From the NCBI GenBank assembly GCA_964550025.1, contig CAZJYI010000036.1, forward strand, positions 1 through 64,000: a stretch of DNA of 64,000 nucleotides, read 5' to 3'. This document shows positions 34,069 to 42,223 of this stretch, piece by piece. How positions within the stretch are numbered: position 1 is the first letter of the stretch; every line of letters begins with the position of its first letter. The translations under genes were made by a program, and so were the position numbers. This DNA is from CAZJYI01 sp964550025 (GTDB taxonomy: Bacteria; Verrucomicrobiota; Kiritimatiellia; UBA8416; CAYOBW01). Below the pieces are notes generated by a model, which did not search any database, was not told the origin of the DNA, and worked only from the letters and a program-made list of their open reading frames with translations.

Positions 34069-35841
34069 CTATTTCTCCGTGGGCACGACAATGCCCCTGA
34101 TGATGATGTTCTGGCAGAGAACGAAAACAAGCAGGGTGGGAATGGCCGCGACGATCAGGCTGGCGAAGACCACGCCCTGCGACGAGAACTGTTGAAGCTG
34201 GTACAGCCACACCATAAGCGTCCACATGTTCCGGTCCTGGCACAGAATGAACGCGTACATGAAATTCGCGTAGGCGCCGTTGAAGGCACCCAGTGCAATG
34301 ACCGCCAGGATCGGCTTGGACAGATTCATCGTGATGATCCAGAACTTGTGCCATTCGTTAGCGCCGTCGATGTCGGCCGCCTCAAATAGCTCCCTGGGCA
34401 GGCTGTCGAAGAAACCCTTCATCAGGAAGATCGCATAGCCGTTGGCCATGGCCGGCAGCAGCAGGGCCGCAAACGTGTTGAGCAGACCAAGATCCCGCAG
34501 CAAGAGGAAGTTGGGAATCATGGTCACAACCCCGGGAAACGCCATGGTCGCAATCAGGAAAAGCAGGATCTTGTACTGGCTACGCAGTTCATAGCGTGAC
34601 AGTGCGTAGGCGGCCATGGGATTGACCAGCAGCGCCAGCGCGATGGCCAGCAGACAGTAGACCACAGTGTTACGGATGCCGTGGCCGTAGAGCAGGATGT
34701 ACTCGAAGACCATCTTGAAGTTGGACGCGGCGAACTGCCCCCGAATCGTTCCAGCGTGCTGCATGCAGTACGCGTAGTCCACTTCACGTTGCGGCATCGG
34801 GATGGCATCGAACGACACATAGTCACGGCCGTGCGCCTCTCCCGTCGCGGATACCGTGCCGTACTTTGCTTGCAGGAACGCGCGCCACCGCAACTCCGGC
34901 GTGTCCAACGACAGCGCGGATAACGGCAGGGCTTGGCGGTCAGGCAGAAACAGTAGAAAGTCGGTAAGTTGCGGCGATGCGCGCAGGCGATCGGGAGAAA
35001 ACGGCACGTCCGCGAAACCTGCGTGCCGGCTCCCATACAGTTCGTTGAGCGTGTCGATGCCCCCATGCCGTTTGCGCAGGAATGCCTCCCAACCGGGCCG
35101 CGCGGAATCATTCACCACGATGAACTGCGGATGGACGATCTCACGCACGAACTGCTCCCGCGTCCCGCCGCTCAGTTGACGGTAGCGTTCGAACGCATTG
35201 TCGTTCGATACGTAGATGCGATCTTCAGGCGGGAGCTGCTCCTTGAATCCATAGAACGTCCGCATCAACTCGGTGTCATTGACCTGGTATTTCCGATCCG
35301 TCAGCCGTTCCGGCCTGAACTTCAGGAAGAACCAGTTCTCGATCGGCTCCTCAAAACGGGATCGGAACGTTGCGACATCGTCACTGCACAGATCACGAAC
35401 GTAGTTGCGAAAGGACCGCTCATTCTCCTGAATAATACGCCCCTCGAGCGTGGGTCCGAACCCGGTCAGGAACCAGCCGGGCGGCATCTCCGTGGCGGAG
35501 ACGAACGCGCGCCAGTCTGACACAAGGGCATCCTCACACGACGGCGGCGGAACGATGGAGCGGAAGTTACGCACCTCGTCGCCGGACGTACGCACGTAGG
35601 TCTGCAGGTCTTCGCTGTACTTGGCTTCCTCGTACTTGCGATAGAGCATCTCGTCGTCGTAAAGAAAGCGCGGGACGATATCCAGGTCCTGCGCATCCAC
35701 ACGGCTCTTCACAGACCCCGACACCATCTGCAAAAACGGGTAAACCATCGTCGCCGCCCCCGCCGTCAGAGCCAGGTAGAGCACGACATAGAACAGCCGC
35801 GTGGAGATGTGCCGCCTTTCGGTTTTGAGAATAATGGGCAT
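34069..35841 (-). CDS. ABC sugar-transporter permease (MalG type) with long extracytoplasmic insertion
   Basis: Inner-membrane subunit of a CUT1-type carbohydrate importer, 590 residues instead of the usual 270-300. TM1 is at about 16-40 (LFYVVLYLALTAGAATMVYPF) and the remaining five helices lie in 375-585. The EAA loop EAADIDGANEWHKFWIITM (about 485) contacts the ATPase. Residues about 45-365 form a large, charged insertion between TM1 and TM2, facing outside, of no recognised family; it could be a substrate-capture or docking domain. No good ribosome-binding site precedes the ATG, because the word-repeat arm of the S23 element ends right there. No ATP-binding subunit is encoded nearby. Confidence 0.87.
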   Translation of the reverse strand: MPIILKTERRHISTRLFYVVLYLALTAGAATMVYPFLQMVSGSVKSRVDAQDLDIVPRFLYDDEMLYRKYEEAKYSEDLQTYVRTSGDEVRNFRSIVPPPSCEDALVSDWRAFVSATEMPPGWFLTGFGPTLEGRIIQENERSFRNYVRDLCSDDVATFRSRFEEPIENWFFLKFRPERLTDRKYQVNDTELMRTFYGFKEQLPPEDRIYVSNDNAFERYRQLSGGTREQFVREIVHPQFIVVNDSARPGWEAFLRKRHGGIDTLNELYGSRHAGFADVPFSPDRLRASPQLTDFLLFLPDRQALPLSALSLDTPELRWRAFLQAKYGTVSATGEAHGRDYVSFDAIPMPQREVDYAYCMQHAGTIRGQFAASNFKMVFEYILLYGHGIRNTVVYCLLAIALALLVNPMAAYALSRYELRSQYKILLFLIATMAFPGVVTMIPNFLLLRDLGLLNTFAALLLPAMANGYAIFLMKGFFDSLPRELFEAADIDGANEWHKFWIITMNLSKPILAVIALGAFNGAYANFMYAFILCQDRNMWTLMVWLYQLQQFSSQGVVFASLIVAAIPTLLVFVLCQNIIIRGIVVPTEK

Positions 35842-35846
35842 GGGGA

Positions 35847-35911
35847 GGTTATTGGTTAGTCGTTATTGGTTATTGGTTGTCAGTTATTCGGGATTCGGGA
35901 TTTCGGATTGG
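35847..35911. repeat. Left heptad arm of the S23 element
   Basis: Words GTTATTG, GTTAGTC, GTTATTG, GTTATTG, GTTGTCA, GTTATTC, GGGATTC, GGGATTT follow each other without gaps from six bases after the permease start codon. The distal part changes word type and is read as the C-terminus of the S23-type protein. Confidence 0.85.
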
Positions 35912-36369
35912 CTATAGGCGATTTGGGGATTGTCGATGTAGGGGCAGTCCTCTCCGTAGGGCTCGTGGTCTTCCCTGACTTGTCCGCCCTTGTTCTGGCC
36001 TTTGGAGCGGAGGTATCGGATGTAGCCGTTGATGAGGCGAGTTGCATCGGCCACATGCTGCCTGCCGGCGTTAAGCTGTTCATCGCTGATGTACCCCTCA
36101 TCGTGAGCCGTGATCAAATGGTCGAGGGTCTCGCAGACGGAACCCCGTGAGTTGCTGCAGAACTTGGCGTTGTCCATGTAGTGATAGCGGCCGTATCCCT
36201 CGGCGATGTTGGCCGTCGTGGACCGTGAGGAATCCAAAACCTGGGACCTGAGGAGATATTTCTCCTCCGCGGGAAATCTTGGCACCACCTCTTTCGACAC
36301 GAAGACTCTCAGTTCCCGGCAAGCCTGCCAGCACTTCAGATCCTCGAACGATCGTACTTCTCGCTCCAT
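35884..36369 (-). CDS. Four-helix-bundle protein (S23/bAvd-like)
   Basis: Protein of about 161 residues of the S23-type four-helix-bundle family (TIGR02436-like), which includes proteins encoded in 23S rRNA intervening sequences and relatives of the DGR accessory protein Avd. Recognised segments: VRSFEDLKCWQACRELRVFV, FPAEEKYLLRSQVLDSSRS, TTANIAEGYGRYHYMDNAKF, RGSVCETLDHLITAHDEGYIS, and a final helix ATRLINGYIRYLRS. The ATG at 36369 (GGGGAAAGAGAG before it) is preferred; the frame extends 12 codons into the repeat arm (MVIGYWLLGERE). The last residues (AYSQSEIPNPE) are read from the opposite arm. No reverse transcriptase or rRNA gene is nearby. Cellular function unknown; likely RNA or nucleic-acid binding. 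Confidence 0.88.
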   Translation of the reverse strand: MEREVRSFEDLKCWQACRELRVFVSKEVVPRFPAEEKYLLRSQVLDSSRSTTANIAEGYGRYHYMDNAKFCSNSRGSVCETLDHLITAHDEGYISDEQLNAGRQHVADATRLINGYIRYLRSKGQNKGGQVREDHEPYGEDCPYIDNPQIAYSQSEIPNPE

Positions 36370-36381
36370 CTCTCTTTCCCC

Positions 36382-36423
36382 CAATAACCAATAACCAATA
36401 ACCAATAACTGAGAACTAAGAAC
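36382..36423. repeat. Right heptad arm of the S23 element
   Basis: CAATAAC repeated four times, followed by TGAGAAC and TAAGAAC. It is inverted relative to the left arm at 35847. The stop codon of the upstream permease gene (CTA on this strand, 36416-36418) lies inside the last word, so the element begins exactly at the end of that gene. Confidence 0.88.
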
Positions 36424-38878
36424 CCGCCGTTGTGTACGACATCCGCGATATGCGCTTCATCTGCAGCATGGTCAACCCGATCAGAACGAGGCCCAGGATC
36501 CATGCGATTGCCACGGCGGCGCCAAAGCGAAGATAGACGTAGGCGTTGTAGAAAATCTCCAGGCCGACCACGTGCGAGGCGTAGTCGGGGCCGCCGCCCG
36601 TCATGACCAGTACGTTGTCTGCCGACTGGAAGGTGCCGATCAGCACAAAGATAAGCTGGATAAAAATCAGCGGTTTGATGGTGGGCAGCGTGATGTTCCA
36701 GATGCGCCCCAAGACCCCGGCGCCATCGATGGCGGCTGCTTCGTAGAGATCTTCGGGTACCGTCTTCAGCGCTGCCAGGTAGATCAGGCAGCCCGGCCCC
36801 ATTCCGGCCCATCCCAGGGGGATGATGATCGACACCATGGCGAGCGACTTGTCCTGCAGCCACTTCTGAGCGCCGATCCCCAGCGCCCCGAGAACCTGGT
36901 TCAACATGCCGGACTCGCTCGGGTCGAAGAACATCTTCCACATCAGCATCACCACCAGTCCCGACACCACGGCCGGTAGATAGTACAGCACGCGGAACAG
37001 AACCTTTCCGGCGGGGATCTCACTCAGAATCAGTGCCAGCAGGATCGGCGGCACAAAGACCAGCAACAACGACCAGAAGACGTACTCGCCCGTGCGAAGG
37101 AACGAGATCCAGACGATCTTGTCGAAAAGCACTGAGGCAAAGTTGTCCAGCCCGACAAACTGTGACCCGCCCAGGACATTGTAGTCCTGGAACGCCATCA
37201 CGGCTCCACGGAGCAATGGGTAGTAGTTGAATACGAGGATCGCCGCAACCGCCGGTACAAGCATCACGTACGCAAGAGCAACCTTGCGGAAGGGCCGCCG
37301 CGATAGGCCGACCTGTTTCTTCGGCGTGAAGAGGCGCCACACGTAGACGAAGAGCGATACAAAAGCCCCCAGCATCAATACCAGCACCACCGCCGCGACC
37401 TTGCGCCGGTACTTCATGGTGTCCTCGGGAATCTGACCGAGCATCTTCTCGTTCACCTCGGCTACGGCCTCGTCGTAGAGTTCCTGGAGGCGTGCGAGGC
37501 GCGCATCCCGATCCGGGTCACGCGCCAGATCCTCCGCAAAGGCGGTCTGGAGGGGGCGGCTGGCGCGCTCAATATACACCTGGCAGTTCTTGCCGTAGGG
37601 CTCGGGCGCGCAGTTGGCCATCGAGAAATGCAGCGTGTCGGCCCACTGTTTGGGCACGGAATCCGCGTACTCACCGTAGCCGTAGCGCTTCAGTTTCACC
37701 GGATCTATGAAACCGCCATAGCCGTTCTCCACGTAGGTCCGGACAATCTCCCTCTTCGCTTCCGGGCTACCCACGAAGCGAATGAACCGCCAGGCGGCCT
37801 TGATCTGCTCAGGATCCGTGGTGGTCGCGCAGATGCCGAGCCCGCGCATGTGCAACTCGGTGATCGATGTTCCACGCGGGCTGCGGGGAATGGGCACGAG
37901 CCCCACTTCCTCCGGGTTCAATCCCGCGATGTGAGAATCCATGTTCAGTAGCAGGTCGTTCATGTAGAGGAACACCATGCCAATCCGGCCCTTGTCCCAC
38001 AGATGCCAGGAGTCGCGACTGCGTCCAACCCCGTAGCGCGCCTTGCCGCTGGCAGGGTCCGTCCACGGCCCTTCGACCAACTGCAGGTAGTAGTCAGCCG
38101 CCTCAAGGGCGCCGCTGTCATTGAAGGCGGCATGCCAGTCGCCCGTCTTCTCATCGCGCGCCACGATCTGCGTGCCCATGGACAGAAAGAGCGGCAGCGC
38201 GGCCCAACTCGCGCCTCCCGTATCACTGACAAGCAGGCCGTACCGGTCCTGGTCGGGATTGTGAATCCGTCGCGCCGCGGCCATCATCTCGTCCCAGGTC
38301 TTCGGGTAGTCGTTGTCCGGGTCCAGCCCGGCCGCCTGGAAGAGCGTCTTGTTGTACGCCATCACGCGGACGAAGTAGTCGAACGGCAGCAGGTAGAAGT
38401 GGTCCTTGCCTTCAGCATCGCGGCGATGCACGGCGTCCCACACCTGCGGGCTGACACGTTCCCGCAGCTCGTCGCGGTACATCACGTCCTCATCAAAGAC
38501 GCCCTGCGCGCGCGCCTCGGCTTCAGTCAGACCCACATCGATGTAATCGTCGAGCGGAATCAGAAAGCCGCGCCCAATGTAGCTGCCGGACTGCCGGGTG
38601 TTGACCTGGATGACATTGGGAGCCGTTCCGCCGGCGATCGACATCAACAGCGGCGCTTCACCGGCCGCCCCCTCGAAGCGGAGCGACAGCGGGTTCGCCT
38701 CCGGGCGGATGTTGGGGTACTTCGCCCGAAACGCGCGATATACCGCCAGCTCCGCCTTGCCGCCAATGCTGAACGCGGAATCGGGCGCCGGCGCAAAGTC
38801 CGTGGTGCGGAAGGTGACGTCCTCGGCACTGACGCCGCAGACTAACAGGAGGAGAACTAGTATCACGCGTTTCACCAA
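36416..38878 (-). CDS. Solute-binding protein fused to ABC sugar permease (MalF type)
   Basis: Protein of 820 residues combining two normally separate subunits. Residues 1-18 are a signal peptide. About 20-450 form an extracellular sugar-binding (ExtSBP family 1) domain: GGTAPNVIQVNTRQSGSYI, YLLPFDYFVRVMAYNKTLFQAAGLD, YPKTWDEMMAAARRI. A linker with a membrane anchor (YRRKVAAVVLVLMLGAFVSL, about 473-500) follows, then a six-helix permease from about 520, with an EAA loop EAAAIDGAGVLGRIWNITLP near 712. Thus the binding protein is covalently tethered to its transporter. Start is TTG at 38878 or GTG at 38875, directly after the glycosidase stop, with GAGGGGG upstream. The partner permease is at 34069-35841. 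Confidence 0.88.
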   Translation of the reverse strand: MVKRVILVLLLLVCGVSAEDVTFRTTDFAPAPDSAFSIGGKAELAVYRAFRAKYPNIRPEANPLSLRFEGAAGEAPLLMSIAGGTAPNVIQVNTRQSGSYIGRGFLIPLDDYIDVGLTEAEARAQGVFDEDVMYRDELRERVSPQVWDAVHRRDAEGKDHFYLLPFDYFVRVMAYNKTLFQAAGLDPDNDYPKTWDEMMAAARRIHNPDQDRYGLLVSDTGGASWAALPLFLSMGTQIVARDEKTGDWHAAFNDSGALEAADYYLQLVEGPWTDPASGKARYGVGRSRDSWHLWDKGRIGMVFLYMNDLLLNMDSHIAGLNPEEVGLVPIPRSPRGTSITELHMRGLGICATTTDPEQIKAAWRFIRFVGSPEAKREIVRTYVENGYGGFIDPVKLKRYGYGEYADSVPKQWADTLHFSMANCAPEPYGKNCQVYIERASRPLQTAFAEDLARDPDRDARLARLQELYDEAVAEVNEKMLGQIPEDTMKYRRKVAAVVLVLMLGAFVSLFVYVWRLFTPKKQVGLSRRPFRKVALAYVMLVPAVAAILVFNYYPLLRGAVMAFQDYNVLGGSQFVGLDNFASVLFDKIVWISFLRTGEYVFWSLLLVFVPPILLALILSEIPAGKVLFRVLYYLPAVVSGLVVMLMWKMFFDPSESGMLNQVLGALGIGAQKWLQDKSLAMVSIIIPLGWAGMGPGCLIYLAALKTVPEDLYEAAAIDGAGVLGRIWNITLPTIKPLIFIQLIFVLIGTFQSADNVLVMTGGGPDYASHVVGLEIFYNAYVYLRFGAAVAIAWILGLVLIGLTMLQMKRISRMSYTTAGS

Positions 38879-41800
38879 CTACTTGCCCCCCTCATGGAAG
38901 AGCATGTCGGACGGGATGGGGGTGTGAGGGCCACCGTTCGCCGACGCGCTGACCCGGAGCGTGATGTGATTCCCGGTCTGGAAATAGTCGATCCGGACCG
39001 GGTGGAGGCCCTTCTTCAGCGCGATCGTGCCATCGCCCGACCAGGCGTCGCGGGCACAAAGGACGTCCAACTCAACAACCGTCCTGCCGTCAATCACCAA
39101 CCGCGAACCGTCGTCTGAGCGGACGGTGAAGTTGTAGAGGCCGTCCTCGGGCACTCGGATGAAGCCCTCGAGCTGCATCGCAAAGTCTTCCTTCTGACCG
39201 GCGATCTCGGCGATGTCCAAGTCCTCGGCAACTCCCGTCCTGTCGGCTGTGAGCGTGCTCATGTCGGGGATCTGCTTCCACTTCCCTTTGAAGAGTCTGT
39301 AGGAGAGCCCCGGCTTCGTGGATTCCGGCGAGGATGCCGGAAGCAGCTCTGCCTTCGTGAACGTCACACTCATCGGCGACCGCGCGACGCCGTCCCTGGT
39401 GAACGCGCGCAGTTTGAGGTCGGTTGTCTTCCTGAGGGTGATTGGGCCGCTGCATTCCGGTGCCGATGCTCCGGGGTCGCGGCCGTCCGTCGAATAGCGA
39501 AGTATGGTATTGGGCTCCAGGTTGATCACGTTGACCGTCGTCGACTCGCCGAAGATCCGTTCCTTTGGGGTCAGGGCCGCCAGCGTTCTGCGCACGACTT
39601 TCGTTTCGCCGAGCTCGATTGCCAGGTTCTTGTCGCTGGTGTCGGTGTATGTAAAGCGGTGGTGTCCGGGCGATGATGTGGCTGCATCCCGAACGCTCGA
39701 CACGATGTCGCGATCGGCCAGCCAGGGCTCGATGACCAGTTTCCTGAGCGGGTTGTTCCTGACCGTCACGCTCTTGCGCGCGTCCCGCTTCGTCTGCTTC
39801 TGTTCCACTCGCACCAGCACCCAATCGACACTACCGCCCCGCGCGATCGGAACCTGGACTTCGAGGGAATCCCACGCTTCGGGCATGTGGTCGCAAACCA
39901 TGAAGGTCTGATCGGGAATGGAGTATTGGATGCCGGCAAGACGCTTCAAGATCAGGTCGGTGATCGGGCCGTCCCAATTGTAGTAGAGCGACCCCCAGGG
40001 CTTGTCGTTGGGATCCCAGCACTCCGGTGCAACCGGAAAGCCGAAGTCCTTGTTCATGCCGTTGATGTGGTTGAGCGTGATGAAGACGGCGTCCCAGTCG
40101 CGATGGTGCCGGAACATGCCCTCGACGGCGAGCCATGTGCTGATGGTGGAGACGCGGAACACACCGTTGGGCGGACAATCAGGAGGTCGGATCCGTAGCG
40201 ACACGGGGCCGAGGAACCCGGCTTCCGTGTTCATGACCCAGTCGTCGCATTGGGCGTTGACCCATTCACGTGGCATCTCGTCGCACATCATGGATGCCAG
40301 GTGCCAGATGTCTTTCCAGGGCGACCCTTTGGGGGCATAGAAGTTCGGACGATACGCACCCCAGTGCGTCTTGAACCCCTTCAGCATGCGCGGGTGCATG
40401 GCCTGCCAGTGTGGAATGTCGTCAGTCTGGCCAAGCTCCCGCGCCATCCTGATCAGATCTCGAAGCGCGTTCAGCTCGATGCCCATGCTAGCCTGCGGTC
40501 CGTTGTGGTCCCAGTAGAGCGGGCGGAAGAGCTCGTTGTAGACGGTGTTGAGGAACTGGCGATCGCCGGACTTGAGGTACATATCCCAAGACAGCTCAAC
40601 GCTGCCGACCAGGTTCATCCAGACGCCGGGCGAGTACCAGGTCGTGCCGAAGTTGTCGGGGAGCCCGTTGTTCTTGTCTTTGAACGGGACCATGAACTTC
40701 CACGACAGCACGTTGCCGTAGCCCCACGCGTCGCGGTCGACGACCCATGACCCCATGGCGGTGTAGACCCATGAGTCCCACAGGTGCAGCCCCATGAAGT
40801 TGTTGATCGCGGTCTGGGTGTGCGGATACATCTCGTAGCCCTCGCCCGTGTGCGTGAAGTACATGAAGTAGAGCGACCAGAGGTAGTAGTACGTTTTGAC
40901 GGCGACGTCGTCCGAGCAGCGGAAGTAGGGGATCTGCCTGTTCAGCAGATCGTTGAACCATGCGGCCTTGGCTGTGAGGGCGGCAGCAGGGTTTTCGAGT
41001 ACGGCCGTGGTGCGTCTGACGGCCGCCCCGTAATCGTCGTCCATGGCGTAGGTGAGGGCGCCCGGCTTCCCCGGTTCGCAGGAGAGTGTGAAGCGATAGA
41101 CCTGTCGTCCCTCGTTGTCGCGCTTGATGGTGGGCGACCGGACGGGTTGATCGGCTGACAGGACGACGCTCATGCCGTCGTACATGATCCTGCCGACGAC
41201 AGCCGGATCCTTCCATGCCGGCTTCGTGAGAACCGTGCCGCCTTCGGTGATGTGGATGGCGTTGTTCCTCTTGTCGAATCGGCCCCTGGCCGTGCGTTCC
41301 CGGCTGAAGACCTGGCCGGGCTTGTCACCGTCGAAGGTGGGGTACTTGCCGGGATTGACGAAGCTGTGCCCCTCGAACTCGATCTCAACGGGCTTGTCTG
41401 CCGCGATGATGGTGCACAGTACGTCATCCCGGGAGATGAACTTCGTCTCGGTAATCCTGACGCCGCCGACTTCGTAGTTGCAGGTAACACGGTCGGGGCG
41501 CCAGACCATGGATGTGGGCCTGGGGTGTTTGAACCGTTGGCCGTCAATCATGACGGTGCCATATGCACCGCGGATGTGATTCCAGAACTCCCACCCGAAC
41601 TTGTCGTGCCCGGTTCCGCCGGCGCCGGTCGCGATGCCGAAGCCTCGGGCACGGCCGTCGCGGAACATCGGATGGGTGAAGCCGATGGTCTCATGTTCAC
41701 GCGGTCGCCATTTGGTGTCCACCTTTCCGCCGATGTAGTACATGTGATTACCGGCAATGAATGCGTACTGCTTTCCTTCGATGTCACGCGCCAGCATCTT

Positions 41801-41902
41801 GCAGTAGTCGGTCCAGGGCGGAGCCGCAAGCGCGGACAGTTGCAGAAGGTAGGTTGCCGCACCGATGAACGTGGCGATCCGTCTGCTGCAAGAAGGGTTC
41901 AT
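38879..41902 (-). CDS. Secreted six-hairpin glycosidase with PA14-like C-terminus
   Basis: Protein of 1007 residues with a signal peptide (1-27). The central part, about 320-720, is an (alpha/alpha)6 glycosidase of the six-hairpin superfamily (GH63/GH95-like): YYYLWSLYFMYFTHTGEGYEMYPHTQTAINNFMGLHLWDSW, and an acidic LYYNWDGPITDLILKRLAG. Residues about 790-860 resemble a chitobiase/hexosaminidase C-terminal module (ILRYSTDGRDPGASAPECSGP). About 870-1000 is PA14-like (GLSYRLFKGKWKQIPDM, EGFIRVPEDGLYNFTVRSDDGSRLVIDGRTVVE). AGGA 7 nt before the ATG. First gene of the polysaccharide operon, its stop one base from the binding-protein start. CAZy family not certain. Confidence 0.83.
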   Translation of the reverse strand: MNPSCSRRIATFIGAATYLLQLSALAAPPWTDYCKMLARDIEGKQYAFIAGNHMYYIGGKVDTKWRPREHETIGFTHPMFRDGRARGFGIATGAGGTGHDKFGWEFWNHIRGAYGTVMIDGQRFKHPRPTSMVWRPDRVTCNYEVGGVRITETKFISRDDVLCTIIAADKPVEIEFEGHSFVNPGKYPTFDGDKPGQVFSRERTARGRFDKRNNAIHITEGGTVLTKPAWKDPAVVGRIMYDGMSVVLSADQPVRSPTIKRDNEGRQVYRFTLSCEPGKPGALTYAMDDDYGAAVRRTTAVLENPAAALTAKAAWFNDLLNRQIPYFRCSDDVAVKTYYYLWSLYFMYFTHTGEGYEMYPHTQTAINNFMGLHLWDSWVYTAMGSWVVDRDAWGYGNVLSWKFMVPFKDKNNGLPDNFGTTWYSPGVWMNLVGSVELSWDMYLKSGDRQFLNTVYNELFRPLYWDHNGPQASMGIELNALRDLIRMARELGQTDDIPHWQAMHPRMLKGFKTHWGAYRPNFYAPKGSPWKDIWHLASMMCDEMPREWVNAQCDDWVMNTEAGFLGPVSLRIRPPDCPPNGVFRVSTISTWLAVEGMFRHHRDWDAVFITLNHINGMNKDFGFPVAPECWDPNDKPWGSLYYNWDGPITDLILKRLAGIQYSIPDQTFMVCDHMPEAWDSLEVQVPIARGGSVDWVLVRVEQKQTKRDARKSVTVRNNPLRKLVIEPWLADRDIVSSVRDAATSSPGHHRFTYTDTSDKNLAIELGETKVVRRTLAALTPKERIFGESTTVNVINLEPNTILRYSTDGRDPGASAPECSGPITLRKTTDLKLRAFTRDGVARSPMSVTFTKAELLPASSPESTKPGLSYRLFKGKWKQIPDMSTLTADRTGVAEDLDIAEIAGQKEDFAMQLEGFIRVPEDGLYNFTVRSDDGSRLVIDGRTVVELDVLCARDAWSGDGTIALKKGLHPVRIDYFQTGNHITLRVSASANGGPHTPIPSDMLFHEGGK

Positions 41903-42223
41903 CCGAAGTTCCTTTGGCTTGCGCTAACCTAGGTCAAAGTCGCCTCGGACACAATGTTCGGATGCGCCGAGCTTTTGTCGCATCCCGCCGCCGGATGTGT
42001 CGCGGAAACACGCCGTCGGCCATCCCTATCTCACCGGAAGGGAGACCCCAAGCTCCTCAGACGGGCACCATTGCCACGTCTCCCCATGTCGCATTTGGAC
42101 AACAACTTGGCGGCGTCAGACATGGCCCGATTCGTGGTGTTGACGGTATGTTTGGTTTCTGGCTGGTATCACGTTGATTGCCGCTAGGGGACAAAAGCGC
42201 GTGAAGCAAGAAGGGGGAGAGTC
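41903..42223. other. Divergent intergenic region
   Basis: No gene seen. It must contain the promoter of the large minus-strand operon and that of the plus-strand secreted protein. The best minus-strand candidate is TTGTGT - 17 bp - TAGGTT, reading toward 41902, which is weak. No palindrome or heptad-word repeat is evident. Confidence 0.4.

Noticed and set aside
35884..36369. 23S rRNA intervening sequence
   Set aside because: There is no rRNA sequence around the S23-type gene; it lies between two transporter genes.
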